Source of the DNA: Mesotaenium endlicherianum
Lineage: Eukaryota; Streptophyta; Zygnematophyceae; Zygnematales; Mesotaeniaceae
DNA length: 64,000 nucleotides
Direction: 5' to 3'
Assembly (NCBI GenBank): GCA_009602735.1
Contig: WELA01008804.1
Location: forward strand, 1 to 64,000
Position 1 is the first letter of the stretch. Every line of letters begins with the position of its first letter. Below the pieces are notes generated by a model. It saw nothing but the letters and a program-made list of their open reading frames with translations. It had not been told where the DNA came from and made no database searches. The position numbers and the translations under genes are program-made. This document shows, one piece after another, positions 43,590 to 55,901 of this stretch.

Positions 43590-45190
43590 GTTGACAAGCC
43601 TATTATCGTGGAAGGAATAGTCGACGGCAACAAGGCGAAGTGTATGGTCAACAGTGGCGCAAGTGCAAACTTTGTGCACAAGAAGCTGGTGAAAGAGTGG
43701 CGAATCCCTGTGCAGAAGTATTATGAAGCTTGAGAGAGGTTATGAGGAAGACCCAGAGTTTGCTTATGGTGGAGCAGCTGAGTCCAACTCGAGTATGCAG
43801 AAGAAGGACGGCATATGGTGTTATGGTGATTCCAAGAGAGTGGTGGTACCTGACATCAAGGAGCTACGCGACCTACTACTTACGGAGCATCATGATTGCA
43901 TATATGCTGGACATTTTGGAAGCGAGAAGACGACAAGCGTGCTGAAGCGGGAGTACTATTGGAGAATATGGACAAGGACATCGAGGAGTGGATCAGGAGT
44001 TGCGATGCGTGCCAGCAGAACAAGATACCCAATCAAAAGGAGGGAGGTACGTTGCAGCCCTTTCCTATTCCTGAGTATCCTTGGGAGCAGATTGCTATGG
44101 ACTTTATCAAATCGTTACCAGTTAGTGGTCAAGGGCACAATACAGTATGGGTTGTGTCTGATAGACTCAACAAGGTGGCACACTTCATTCCCATGAAGGA
44201 GACTTGTACGGCAGCAGATGTGGCACGACTATTCTTTGATTATATTTTCAGGCTACATGGGTTGCCGAAGGTGATTGTTTCAGATCGGGATCCAAGATTT
44301 ACTAGCAACTTTTGGCCGTCATTGTTTACTTTGATGGGGACCAAGCTCAGTATGAGCAATTTTTATCAGCCTCAAACAGACGGGCAGAGTGAGAGGCTCA
44401 AGAGTCAATAGAAGTTTGCAAGAGGTGCTCAGGAGTTTTACTATGGAAGACCCTTCAGAGTGGGACAAGAAACTGCCAGGTTTAGAGTTTACCTTCAATA
44501 ACAGCATGCAAGGAGCTACCAAGCAGTCAACATTCACTATGGTTTTTGAGAGAGAAGTATATCATCCAAGGAACATCTTGTTGGAGGAGGCCAAGGAGAC
44601 TCAGGTTCCTACTACACAACCTTTTGTGAAGCAGATGGCCAAGACTTGGGACACGACGAAGACGTGTATTTGGAAGGCACAAGAAGAGCAGGTCAAGCAT
44701 GCTAATAAGCACAGGAGGGAAGTGACATTCCATGTGGGCGACAACTTACTCTTGTTAACAGAGAATCTACCTTTCACGGGCAGAAGGAAATTGCGGGCAC
44801 AATTTGCAGGTCCATTTTCGGTTCTCAAGCAGGTGAATCCAGTGGCCTACAAATTGGAACTTCCTTCACGGTGGGGTATACATGATGTGTGCATGTCAGT
44901 TCCTTGCGGCCATACGTTGACCCAAATGAAGGACATCCAGGACAACTACCTACACCGCCACCACCGGTTGAGATTGATGATGTATTGGAGTATGAAGTGG
45001 AGGCGATTGTCGGCGATTGACAAGTTAAGTGAGGTCAACGACTTGTTCAAGAGTATATGGTCAAGTGAAAAGGCTACCATGCGGACGACAACGCTTGGGA
45101 GCCGGAGGCCAACTTGACTCATTGTAAGAGTAAGTTGAGACGTCATTTGCAGAATGCGTCGAGGACGTCGCATCTTGAGGAGGGGGATGA
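43590..45190 (+). pseudogene. C2 pol remnants: protease, integrase, chromodomain
   Basis: Protease-like KCMVNSGASANFVHKKLV lies near 43,640-43,700. An integrase zinc region (YAGHFGSEKTTSVLKREYYW) and core ([35 protein letters not shown]) lie at about 43,900-44,400. Chromodomain-like words follow near 44,980-45,130. The order is that of chromovirus pol. It is broken. Confidence 0.75.
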
Positions 45191-45670
45191 TGTAAGGTCA
45201 TAGCTTTTAAAAGTGCATTTTTGAGTTCAATAAGGGTATATTTTGATTCCATAGTAGTGTAGAGTGCATTTGTGTGGTTGTTTTGATATAAAGTTCATCA
45301 AACTTGGTCAAGTGATGAGAAAGTTAAAGATTTTCGAAGTTTAATAGATTTTGAGGTCGGTTGACCACTGTCCTCAATTCACGGTGAGCGCGATCGTCAG
45401 ATTGACCGACAGAGTCGAGCGATGAGGGCCGTTAGGGTGAATTTGAACCTTCGCTCAACCCGACGGTCGCGCTCACCGCGGATTAAGGACAGTCGTCAAC
45501 CGACCTCAAAACTAATTAAACCGTGGAATATCCATGACTCTCTCAACACTTAACCAAATTTGATGAACTTTATATCAAAATGCCCACAAAACTGCACTTT
45601 ACACTTATATGTAATCAAAACATACTTTCAAAAAACTCAAAAATGCACTTTATAAACCTATGATCTTACA
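45191..45670. repeat. Head-to-head LTR ends forming a 480-bp inverted repeat
   Basis: It begins TGTAAGGTCATAG and ends CTATGATCTTACA. Arms of about 220-250 bp are reverse complements of each other with moderate divergence. The left arm is the start of the C2 3' LTR (same sequence as the minus LTR at 42,359). The right arm is a second LTR start in the opposite orientation. Confidence 0.75.
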
Positions 45671-45880
45671 AAGGGGAAACTTGCCCAAAAGTGACAGTAG
45701 GTGACAGTAATTGACAGTTGTGACAAGCATCCCACATTAAACATGAATCAAATTGGAGGGAGTGGGAACACATCTCGGGAACCAGCCAATTGTTTTTACA
45801 CATCCCTTCTCTACACTCAACTGCGCCCACACTCACTTCTCTCTCGAGGGCACTCTCGCTTTCCGCTAACGCACACCAAG

Positions 45881-47402
45881 ATGGTCACCCAGAAGTCTAA
45901 ACTCAAGAGGAAAAGAAGAGCGGACAAGGCACACGCGGAGTACAAGGAAATTTACGGGGACATCCAATCGTCCTCCATCTTATCTCAAAAATTGGAGCGA
46001 CTTCGATTGCAGCGTGAGACTCTGAAGAAGAAGGATGACGATAAATAAGCCAGGCTCAGGCAAGAAGAGCAGGACAAAAGAGTTGCAGAGGAAGCCAAGA
46101 AGGCCAAAGAAGCTAGGCAAGCTGAGAAGAGGCGGAAGCAGCAAGCTGAGGAGGAACAGAGGAGAATCAAAAGCTATTGCTACACGGCAATGGGCAAGGG
46201 TTTTGATCTTTTGGAGGAAGCCTTTAAGTATGCCTAGAGGAGCCGAAGTGAGTCTCAAAAGGACATACTGCAGCAGGAGGGGGAGACATTCCCAAACTTT
46301 GACAAGTACATAAAGGTCAGCACAGGGCTCAGACTGTACCATGACTATGCCAGGATGGTAAGATATACGGTCTGGGAGGCCAAGGCACTGGCCAGATGAA
46401 AAAATCTGAAGTTGTGCTAATTTCTAGGATCTGGGACACAGACGAGGTCATTGGATTGATTTGTATGGACTTTGACAGCTTCAAGGATGCCACTGCCTAC
46501 AAACGGTTCAAGGCCACGTAATATGAGGTGGAGAGAAGAACCTGCAAGTTCTTGGCAAGGAAGACCAGCCAGCTGGATTTCTCGGAACATTGGTACCCTT
46601 GTACTATGAAGAGGACAGACCCTGCTTTCTTCCTGCAGCCCATTGACGGGCGCTGGATGACCATTAACATGAGGGAAGAGCTTTATGACAGAGCTGAGAA
46701 AGACAATTTCCTGGCAAACTTGCAAGGAAAAATATTGTTGCCACCTCACATTGCAGCATGGGACCTAAGACTGGATAGAGTCAGGGATTGCATAAGACAA
46801 GAGACGCACAAGGATAGGACCAGGGCTACAAATTCTTTTTCTACGGGGAAGCATGCTTATGCCAAATGGGCAAGTCAGCAGGGGGAGAAAGGCCTGCATG
46901 CGGTCAGGACCCAACAACCTCCACCAGCACCCAAAAGGGGGAGGTCAGTGTGATACTCATTTCCTCGGGAATAGCTGGAAGAGATGACCAGGGAGACTCA
47001 GAGGAACAGGAGGACAAAGAGGAGGAAGACGCAAGAGAGGAGTCTAGCCCTGTTGAGGCAGAGACCCCTGCTACATCTCCCACTTTGCCGTGGACTGGGC
47101 AGCCCTTGGCACAGGCAGCTTTGCAGCAGCTTGAGGAATCCAAAGCTCGAGTAGCTGGGAAGTTTCAGCAGGAGGAATCTGACCCCTGGAGGTGAGACTC
47201 AGGCAAACAAGGCAAACAAGATGGCTGCCAAGGAGGCAGTGAGAGGGCTGCCAGCATCCTCCTCTCAAAGAGGGCATGTGCCCTAACCCCATGTTATGCA
47301 GCACCCTTCTAGCATGTGAGTGTATGTTCCTGTTAATTCGAGAGCTGCACAGGAGAGGGTTGTCTCCATCAACTTGCAAAGTATGCAAGAGAAGGCAGCC
47401 TA
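45881..47402 (+). pseudogene. D3 ORF3
   Basis: It starts MVTQKSKLKRKRRADKAHAE with a charged coiled-coil-like N-terminus. Conserved words shared with D1 and D2 follow: LYHDYARMV, DSFKDATAY, TSQLDF, DPAFFLQP, LPPHIAAWD and TQQPPPAPKRGR. An acidic stretch (EEQEDKEEEDAREESSP type) lies near 47,000-47,050. No membrane segment was seen. It is a family of unknown function, and broken. Confidence 0.65.
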
Positions 47403-47626
47403 GTTGTTACGTTCTCCTCTTGGTTCACCTTGGTCTAAGCCTCCGAGTTTCAGGAGACCACCGGATAAGAGACAAAGGTCCAAGTCTACGTCTCGCTTCC
47501 CAGAGGATAGAGCCCCTGGTACTTAGTTTGGTGTTGTTTTTGTTTAGAGTCAGTCTGCTTTTGTGTGGCATGTGAGTTACTTTGATGCAATCAAATATAG
47601 TAAACAATAATTTAAGTTAAATGGAT

Positions 47627-48342
47627 TGTAAAGAATTAACATATTGAGTAGATATAATATTCATTTAAGTATTACAGTTGAATAAGTTCAGTCTGCTGAA
47701 CTTCAGTTAGTTTTAAGTCTGTTGTATGTTTAATAGTTGGTTTAATGACTCAGCCGGGAGCAGCCAGCTGAAGTCAACTTAAGTCAGCTTCTTGACACAT
47801 TCTTTGACAGTCACCTGACTGCCGTACTCGGTAGCAACAACCTGCCTAGTTATGCATCCAAGTGTGGTGTGCTAGATGAATGGCCAAATGATAACCTTAA
47901 GGTAGATGGCGATTCGAGATGATGAGAGATGGCTCTGGATTTGGTTAGCCGAGGTCCTATTGACGAGGTTAACTCCCGGATAGGTGGTGCCATGGCACTT
48001 CCCGTTGAACAATAAACTCATTCCATGTTCATATGCTAGGTATTGTCCTCGAGTTTGCCATTTGAAAGCGAGACCAACTCTCTTGTACCGCTTAGTGAGA
48101 GAAATCTAAATCCAAGGCGAGAAGCCATTGATGCAAATTGTCTTCTGAACTTGCTTATGTAGGAGTTTATCATGGCATGATTGATGCCCGTTTACTTGCA
48201 TTTGACTCACGAGTATTGTTCACTGCTAGTGTATTGTCTTTTGCTGGTAAATCAGTTAACAAAAAATACCATAAAGCTTATTTGCTGATATAAAGATCTT
48301 CTATTAATTGTTTGTCGCCAATTGCTACGTCGATTCTTTTCA
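47627..48342 (+). repeat. D3 3' LTR
   Basis: It begins TGTAAAGAATTAAC and ends CGATTCTTTTCA. It matches the reverse complement of the D1 and D2 LTRs throughout, including the AACTCCCGGATAGGTGGTGC region. Confidence 0.8.
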
Positions 48343-49150
48343 AGCAGCAACATCATGGTGGCGTAACTATAAAGCGACTGTATTTCAAGCCATGGCCTAG
48401 AACCCCCACCATCATATGAAAGATGGGCAAATTTTTGTGAGGCCCTCAAGAAACAATTCACGCCCATCAATGTGGAGAAAATTGCCCAAGGAAAGCTCCA
48501 CAATCTCAAGCAAACAACATCCAATCAAGAGTATACATCCAGATCTCACGCCCTCACTCTTGAGATCCCCAACATGTCTCTCGAGGAGAAGATTGATCGC
48601 TACATCTTTGAACTCAAGCTCAAGGTTGCAAAGAAAGTGGAAGTACGCAACTTCACGGACTTTTCAAAGATCATTCAAGTGGCCCAAAAGGTGGATATCT
48701 TGGATTTTAAGCATTCATTGCCTTCATCTTCACGGGCACCGACAACACGGGTGTACGCGGCCCCTTCCACATAGGAATTTGGACCCACACCCATCGAGAT
48801 TGGAGTCATCAAAAGAGACCCCGCGGTTGCCCGAAAGAGTGAAAGACCCTCCGATGACACTTATGATGCAAGACCCATGGAAATTCGAGTCTTTAAAAGG
48901 GACCCCGCGGGCTGCTCGGAAGAGTGAAAGACCCTCCAATGACACTTATGATGCAAAAAATCAACAAGAAGTGAAAGCAAGACTCTCCCGGTTTGAAAAA
49001 GAAACTCTCATGACGGCTAGACTATGCTCTCATTGTAAGGAGAAAAGCCATCGTGCATCTCATGCCCCAAAAAGTTGTCAAAAAACGGACAGCGCCGGTG
49101 AGGTGGCGACCCCCGTAGAAGACAACATTCCAGCCTCATTGAGTTGAAAA
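48343..49150 (+). pseudogene. Element C gag remnant
   Basis: It matches element A gag from about 10,987 onward. Words such as [20 protein letters not shown] and a CSHCKEKSHRASHA knuckle-like end are visible. A duplicated stretch near 48,790-48,950 repeats the segment around [11 protein letters not shown]. It is broken. Confidence 0.7.
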
Positions 49151-52100
49151 GGTTACCTTGGAGGAGAGAATGTCCACATCTTGGTAGATAGCGGAGCTCA
49201 AGGCAACTTCATTGCTGCAAATTTGGCCACCGAGCACAACATTAGTAAACGTTCTCTTGATCACGACGAGAAGATTATGATGCCCGACGGATTCTCTTAT
49301 ATTGCCCGTTCCAAGAAGTCGTATCCCTTGGCTCTATCTATCAAGTCCTTCAAGGATAGAGTAGTGTTCTCCCCCATACAATTGGGCAAGCACAACGTCA
49401 TCCTAGGGACGCCTTGGTTGACCAAGCGCAACCCCCATGTTGATTGGAGAAACGGTACAATCAAGATCAAGAACGACATCGCTTCAAGAATTTGTATTTT
49501 GCGCGCAATCCAAAAAATTCAGACCCCAGACATGAAGAAGCCGGCACACGAGATACTACTGTCCGCCCTCCAACTCAAGGGAATTGTGAGGAAGGGACAC
49601 GAGCTTCTTTTGGCCTTGATCACGCCAAAAGACATCAAGAATGACATCAAGAGTCGAGAAGGCAGCCCCATTCCCAAGGAGATACAAGAAGTCTTGGTAG
49701 ACCACAAAGAAGTATTCTCCCCGGAATAGCCCAAGGGCCTACCTCCCAAGAGATTCGTAGACCACAAGATAGAGTTGGAGCCCGAAAGCAAGTCCATCTC
49801 TTGGCCTACGTTTCAAGATGTCACACACGGAGCTCGACAAAGTCAAGAAGCAAATTAAGGAGCTACTGGAGCATGGCTTCATTCGACCTAGCAAGTCGCC
49901 ATTTTGGGCCTCGGTACTATTTGTCAAAAAGAAGGATGGTACCTTGAGGATGTGTGTGGACTATCGCGCCCTCACCAAGATCACCATCAAGAATGGATAC
50001 CTGTTGTCTCGCATGGATGAGCTCATGGACCGGTTGGATGGAGCTAAGTACTTCACGAAGGTGGACTTGAGAAGCGGCTACCATCAGATTCGCATTGCTG
50101 AATCTGACATAGAGAAGACGTCATTCAAGACAAGATATGGACATTTTGAGTTTATGATTCTGCCAATTGGACTCACCAACGCACCAACACATTTCATGAC
50201 TATGATGATTACCATATTTCAGCCCACGTTGGACGGACTTGTGGTGGTAGTCAACAATGGCATCCTTGTCTACAACAAGATCCTTGAAGAGCATGTACAA
50301 CACTTGAAAGAAGTCCTCGACGTGCTATTTGCAAAGGAGTCAAAGTGCAAGTCTGCTTAACAAGATGTGGAGTTCCTAGGTCTCCACGTGGCTGCTAATG
50401 GCATCAAGATGGACCCCAAGAAGGCTACGGTGGTGGAGGAATGACCAAACCCCACTACCAAGAAAGAGCTCCAATCATTCTTGGGATTTGCCAATTGGTA
50501 CAGGAGATTCATCTAAAGCTCCTCGCACATAGCAGCCCCCCTCACAGATTTACTCAAGAAGGACAAGCCATATGTTTGGACCAAGGAAGAGGAGGAAGCA
50601 TTCCAAAGGCAAAGATTGACGACATCCTCGGTGCTCACACTCCTAAGTCCAAACCCAGATTGGCCCTTCCACGTCACCACCAATGCATCTTCCGATACAA
50701 TAGGAGCAATCCTGCTCCAAGACCAAGGCAAAGAATTGCAACCCATTCCCTACGAGTTAAGGAAGCTAAATCTAGCCGAGCAGAATTATACATAAGCAAG
50801 AGGCGTTGGCAATTATATATGCCTTGAAGGTTTGGCGGTGTTACATTGAAGGGCACAAGGTGCTAGTCACTACAAACCACAAGGCGTTGAAGCACATCTA
50901 GACGCAATCGTATCTCTCAAGGAGACAAGCAAGATGGAGTGGATACCTGCAATAGTACAACATCAAGATTCAATACCAACCCGGAAAGACAAATCCAGCC
51001 AACCCCCTTTAAGACTACTAGTGAACTCGGTAACGACAACCTTCCATACGGATTTGGAGGCAAGATTTTCAGCCGCCTATAAAGGAGAACCTTACTACAA
51101 AAACAAAGAAGCGGCCTTGGACCCATACAAGAAGCAAGAAGGCAATTATTGGGTGAGGCAAGACATGGGCCAGAGATGTGTTTCTAATGACTTACAACTC
51201 CGGCTCTTGCTTCTACGAGAAGCACGCGACAACCCTCTTGGAGGACACTTTGGGATCCTAAAGAACACAGGCGTTCTAGCCAAGACTAATTGCTAGCCAG
51301 GTATGTCTAAGCAAGTCAAGGAGTACTGAAGGAGCTGTGACACAAGCCAAAGAGTCAAGCCATCATCACAAAAGGCAAGAGGACTCCTCCAACCACTACC
51401 AATCCTTGAGAGGCAACGGACGGACATCTCAATGCACCTTATTGTAAACTTGCCCTTGACACCTCGAGGTCATAATGCAATACTAACGATGGTGGACAGA
51501 CTTACCAAGTTGGCTCACTTCATTCCCACAACGACCAAGGTTACAGCACCACAATTAGCAAGATTCATCTTTGACAACATCTTTCTACTCCATGGACTAC
51601 TATCAAGAATTGTGTCCGATAAAAATCCAAGATTCACAAGCCATTTTTGGAAATATCTCTTCAAGAACTTGGGTACATTGCTAGATATGCCCACTACCTA
51701 CTACTCGCAATCAGATGGGCAAACAAAGCGTATGAATCATACCCTAAAGACCTCTCTAAAGGACTACGTGTCTACTTTAGAGCAAGACTGGGACATGTAC
51801 TTGATCCCCTTAGAGTTTGCCTACAATAACAGGATGCAGGCCTCTACCCAAGAGTTCCCATTCTCCCTCAACTATGGCTTTCATCCGACCACGCCACTGA
51901 GCGGCACGGCTGGCCATGATGAAGTACTTGCAGCGGCAGATTTATGGAGACATTGGAAGCAGCCCTTGCAACAGCCACAAAAGCTCTACAATATGAGCAA
52001 GATGCTCAGGCAAGAGTGGCAAATAGGTCCAGAAGAGAAATTACGTATAGAGTGGGTGACAATGTGTTACTATCATCCAAGAATATTTACCTGAACAACA

Positions 52101-52534
52101 GGCCTGCCGGCTGCAAGTTCTCTCTCAAATGTTTGGTACCCTTTGAGATTATCCAGCAAGTCAACCTCGTTGCTTTCAAGCTAGAACTTTCCAAGACTAT
52201 GCACATCAACCCCGTATTCCATGCTTCCCTCTTTAAGCCATATGTGCAACCTGACAACAAGTTCCAAGGGCGAGCGATAATCCCACCAGCCCCAATAATA
52301 GTGGATGATCATTTGGAGTACAAAGTGGAAGACATATTTGCTATGAGAAATTGCAGGAGACAGCAGCAATACTTGATCAAGTGGAAAGGATATCCAGATT
52401 GTGAGAACACTTGGGTGGTGGCGCACTGCCTTGACAAAGTTCAGAGAAAGATGAGGCGCTTCCATGCCGCCAACCCCCATCTTCGACCAGCCCCAAGTTT
52501 CTCTATTAGAAGCCCAAAGACTCAAGAGAGGTAG
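49151..52534 (+). pseudogene. Element C pol remnant
   Basis: Protease is visible at about 49,181 ([20 protein letters not shown]), RT at about 49,818-50,360 ([20 protein letters not shown]), and RNase H at about 50,600-50,980. The integrase zinc and core regions are at about 51,230-51,900, and the chromodomain at about 52,310-52,430 ([15 protein letters not shown]). All align to element A pol. It is broken at many places. Confidence 0.8.
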
Positions 52535-53333
52535 CCTGCCATCATCTAGAAGCAGCAAGAGACTCTTTGAAGGCAGCCTGCAAGAACCAGAAAGAGAAAC
52601 AATTGACTTTGGACACTCTTCTCTTCATGTAGTTTCTGGACAGAAAACTAAAATTGCTACTGCTCATGAGTCTCTGCATATTAAAATTTGAAATTCTACT
52701 TGGCTGTAATCCATGAATAGGTGATTTATTATATTCTAAGTTTATTTGATTTAGAGCTATGGTCAAATAGATAAAAGTCTGTGAGCACAAGGGAGTCTGG
52801 CTACTGGCATTATTGGGGCAAAATATGCCTCACAACATTGTGCCCTCCCCTGAACTTTGAATGCTATGAACCTCAAGACTATGGTACAACACACATCTGC
52901 GCTCATTTGAAGACAAATTTTGCAGAGAAAAGAGAAGTAGAGAAGGACTTATGGTTTTCAAAAGTCTTTGCACAGATTTGGAGGAGTTCCTACTCTTTTT
53001 GTTCTTGACGACACTCCAAAAATCAAAATGCTCTCAAATATGGTGACCTGGTGAATGTCTTTGACGCGCTCTGTCTAGCACTCAAGTATTTACATGTGGA
53101 GCAGTTCTGTGGATGCTATTAATTTTTTGAATCCGTGGCAGATTTTGGGCCAACTTGTACTACTTTCCTTATCATCAAGAAGTAGGCTAGCCAATAAGGT
53201 TACACCACTGACAACCTTGTTTTGTCTACCTTGCATGAGTAGCACCTGACTTGAAGCCTTTGACTAGTCTTTTTTACGTGTGTAAAACGTGGTTTGACGC
53301 GCCAAGACGTCACTTTTTATGTTGGGGGAGTGA

Positions 53334-53767
53334 TGTAGTCATATGGGTTATAATATATTAGTTTGTTTTTATACGTTTGAGTAATTTAAGTAGATTTTTG
53401 TGGTATCAAGTGTGGATAGATACTCTAGTGACTTGGTTCATATCCTTTCAACCTTTTAAGGAAATTTTGAAGTTAAAGGAAGGACCTAGACTAATTCTAT
53501 GTGGCAAAAGTCAAATATGCCGATCTTAGGTCAAAAGGACATGTGTACATTATTCTAGAAATGGGTGGCAACTTTTGGGATGTGTTGGGTGCCAACACAT
53601 CAATTTGCACGTTCCTGGAAAGTACTTATGTAGCAAGTATATGAGCAAGAGCTAGATCATAGAGAGGCATTATAGAATCACTCTTGTACTTGCAAAATTC
53701 CAGAAATATAATTACGTTCAAGAAGCCATCTCTCTTTCAAGAAGCCACCGCTTGTGTTCAAAGATCC
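53334..53767 (+). repeat. Element C 3' LTR (shortened)
   Basis: It begins TGTAGTCATATGGG after GTTGGGGGAGTGA and follows the A LTR to ...GTGTTCAAAGATCC, where element F sequence takes over. Confidence 0.8.
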
Positions 53768-54937
53768 GCGAATGTCCCTCGCGTCCATGCCTGGCGTCAA
53801 CTCCTTAGCGGTGACGTACTGCAGCAACGCAGCATCGTCCCACACATCCGTGGGCCCGCATTGCTGCGGCCAATGCCAGACACCTCGTGTTGCCCACCAC
53901 CAAGTCGCGATCAGTGAGGCCTGTTGGCCGTGCATCGCTGTCCACTGTGAAGGCAAAGAAGGCTGCCATATGGTAGGCTTCTGGCTTGTCCTCGTTGTGG
54001 CAGGCCACAGTCAAGTCCCTTGAGGAGGGCAGTGGGTTGCAGCTGAGACCATCCGCGTCCATGTTGGTCCAGCAAAACATGTACTCCTGCAGGATGAGTG
54101 CCCACTGCGCGTACTTGCTGGTGAGGCGCTCCAACGTCATGAGCCACTTGCGGCTGATGGTTGGTGACGAGACAGAAGTGGGTGCCGTAGAGTTAGTGCC
54201 TAAAGTGCACAGTAGCTCAGATTGCTGCCAGGCACTTCCCCTCGTAAGAGCCATAGTTAACCTCGGCGCGGTTGTTGCTGCTACTTGCGTATGCCACCAC
54301 GTACTCAAAGCCGTCGTGCTCCTGCACCAGTACTACTCCCAGCCCTGCCTACGACCAGTCGGTGTGGAGGATGAAGGGCTTGATGTGGTTGGGCCGTTAC
54401 GACACTGGAGCGCTCACCAGCAGCTCCTTGTGCTTGCCAAACGCCGCTTGTTGCTCTGTCCCCCATACATAGGTCACCCCCTTCCGCTGTAGGTTATGGA
54501 GTGGCTTAGCAAGCTTGCTGAAGTCAGGCACAAAGCAACCATAGTAGTTGACAATTCCAAGAAAAGCCCTCAACTGCGAGATGTCGGTCGGCGACGGGAT
54601 GCCTGTGATGGCCATGATGTTGGCCAGCTGCGATGCCAAGCCACTAGAGGAGAGAAGATGCCCGAGGAACTCCACCAGAAGATGCCCGAGGTACTCCACC
54701 TCTTGGGTCCCGACGGTGCACTTGCCTGGGTGACACTTGAGCCCAATGACCTCCAAGCCGTCTAGGACGGTGGTGATGTGCGCCACGTGCTCCTTGAACG
54801 TCTCACTAAAGTTGAGCACGTTATTGATGTAACACAAAGCAAAGAATAACCCTGCCAACTCCTTATCCATGAGTCGTTGGAAGGTGGCTGGAGCGTTCTC
54901 TAGCCCAAAGGGCATCACCCTCCACTTGTAGAGGTGC
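53768..54937 (-). pseudogene. Element F RT palm and RNase H region
   Basis: At about 54,397-54,918 the words MPFGLENAPATFQRLMDKEL, CYINNVLNFSETFKEHV, AFLGIVNYYGCFVPDFSKLA and KPLHNLQRKGVTYVWG show gypsy-type RT. RNase H-like sequence continues to about 53,800. The sequence is GC-richer than the neighbouring elements. It is broken. Confidence 0.7.
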
Positions 54938-55655
54938 TGAAATGAATCGACTTACCAATAGGCGATTAACAATTAATAAAGATCTCTATATCAACAAGTG
55001 ATCCTTATGGTAATTTCTATTAACTGGTTTAACAGCAAAAAGACAATTCACTAGCAGCGAACAATGCTCTCAACTTAAATGTAAGTAAACGAGCATCAAT
55101 CATGCAATCAGTAAACTTATACATAAGCAAGGTTAGAAGACAGTTCGTGGCAATGGCTTATTGCCTTGGATTCAGATGTCTCCCAGTAAGCTATACAAGA
55201 GAGTTGGCCTCGTTTTTGAATGCCGAACTCGAGAGCAATACCTCGCATATGTACATAGAATGAGTTTACTGTTCAACGGCAAGTGCGATGGCACCGCCTA
55301 CCTGGGAGATAACCACGTTGGTAGAACCTCGGCTGACCAAATCCATCGCCATCTCCCACCATCCCGAATCGCCATACATCCTAAGGATGTCAGCTAGCCA
55401 TTCATCTAGCATATCCCAATCATGTGCATGACTAGGCAATTTGCTGCTACCGAGTACGAAAGTCAGTGGGCTGTCAAAAAATGTGTCAGCGAGTTGACCT
55501 AATTTGACTTTAGCCTGCTGCTCTCGGCTGAGTCATTATACTGATTGTTATTGAAAGTCTAGCAGACTGAAATTAACTACAGTCCAGCAAGCTGAACATA
55601 ATTAAGTATTATGTACACATGAATATAACATTTACCAATATATTGATTCATTACA
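54938..55655 (-). repeat. D2 3' LTR
   Basis: It begins TGTAATGAATCAAT (minus strand) at 55,655, directly after the polypurine tract ATTTAAGTTGGAGGGAT. It ends ...ATTCATTTCA at 54,938. Confidence 0.85.
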
Positions 55656-55673
55656 ATCCCTCCAACTTAAATT
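55656..55673 (-). other. D2 3' polypurine tract
   Basis: On the minus strand ATTTAAGTTGGAGGGAT abuts the LTR start. The same 15-bp core recurs internally in the D2 spacer near 57,803-57,819 and in D1 near 1,075-1,093. Confidence 0.7.
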
Positions 55674-55901
55674 GTTGTCGACTCGACAACACTAGCTAAC
55701 TAACATGGTTGACTATTATTTACAATCACGCAAGACACATGCAACACAATAGCAGACTGATTTAAATATAGATAGCAATTAAGCACCCAGGGCTCTGTCT
55801 CCTGAGGAGCAAGACTTGGAACTGGACCTTCTTCTCCTGTCTGATGGCCTCTTGAAATTTGGGGGCTCGGACCAGGGTGAACCAAGGGGAAAACGCAGCA
55901 A

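Larger units (their letters stand above)
42360..45450 (+). mobile_element. Element C2: second chromovirus family
   Basis: A plus-strand fossil. It has the tail of a 5' LTR (42,360 to about 42,438), a primer site TGGTATTGGAGC, gag, a protease remnant, integrase, chromodomain remnants, a polypurine tract (GAGGAGGGGGA before TGA) and the head of a 3' LTR from 45,191. No reverse transcriptase segment is visible. It is broken, with about ten breaks, and old. Confidence 0.75.
45671..48342 (+). mobile_element. Element D3: 3' part of a D-family chromovirus
   Basis: A plus-strand fossil of the D family showing only the spacer with TGACAG words (45,690-45,730), ORF3 and the 3' LTR. Pol and gag are absent. 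It abuts the C2 inverted LTR pair on the left and element C on the right. It is broken, with about six breaks in the ORF3 region. Confidence 0.75.
48343..53767 (+). mobile_element. Element C: old copy of chromovirus A family
   Basis: A plus-strand copy of the A family. It begins inside gag (48,343), continues through protease, RT, RNase H, integrase and chromodomain, and ends in a shortened 3' LTR (53,334-53,767). It is heavily decayed, with well over ten breaks, so much older than A. There is no 5' LTR. It is followed by element F. Confidence 0.85.
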
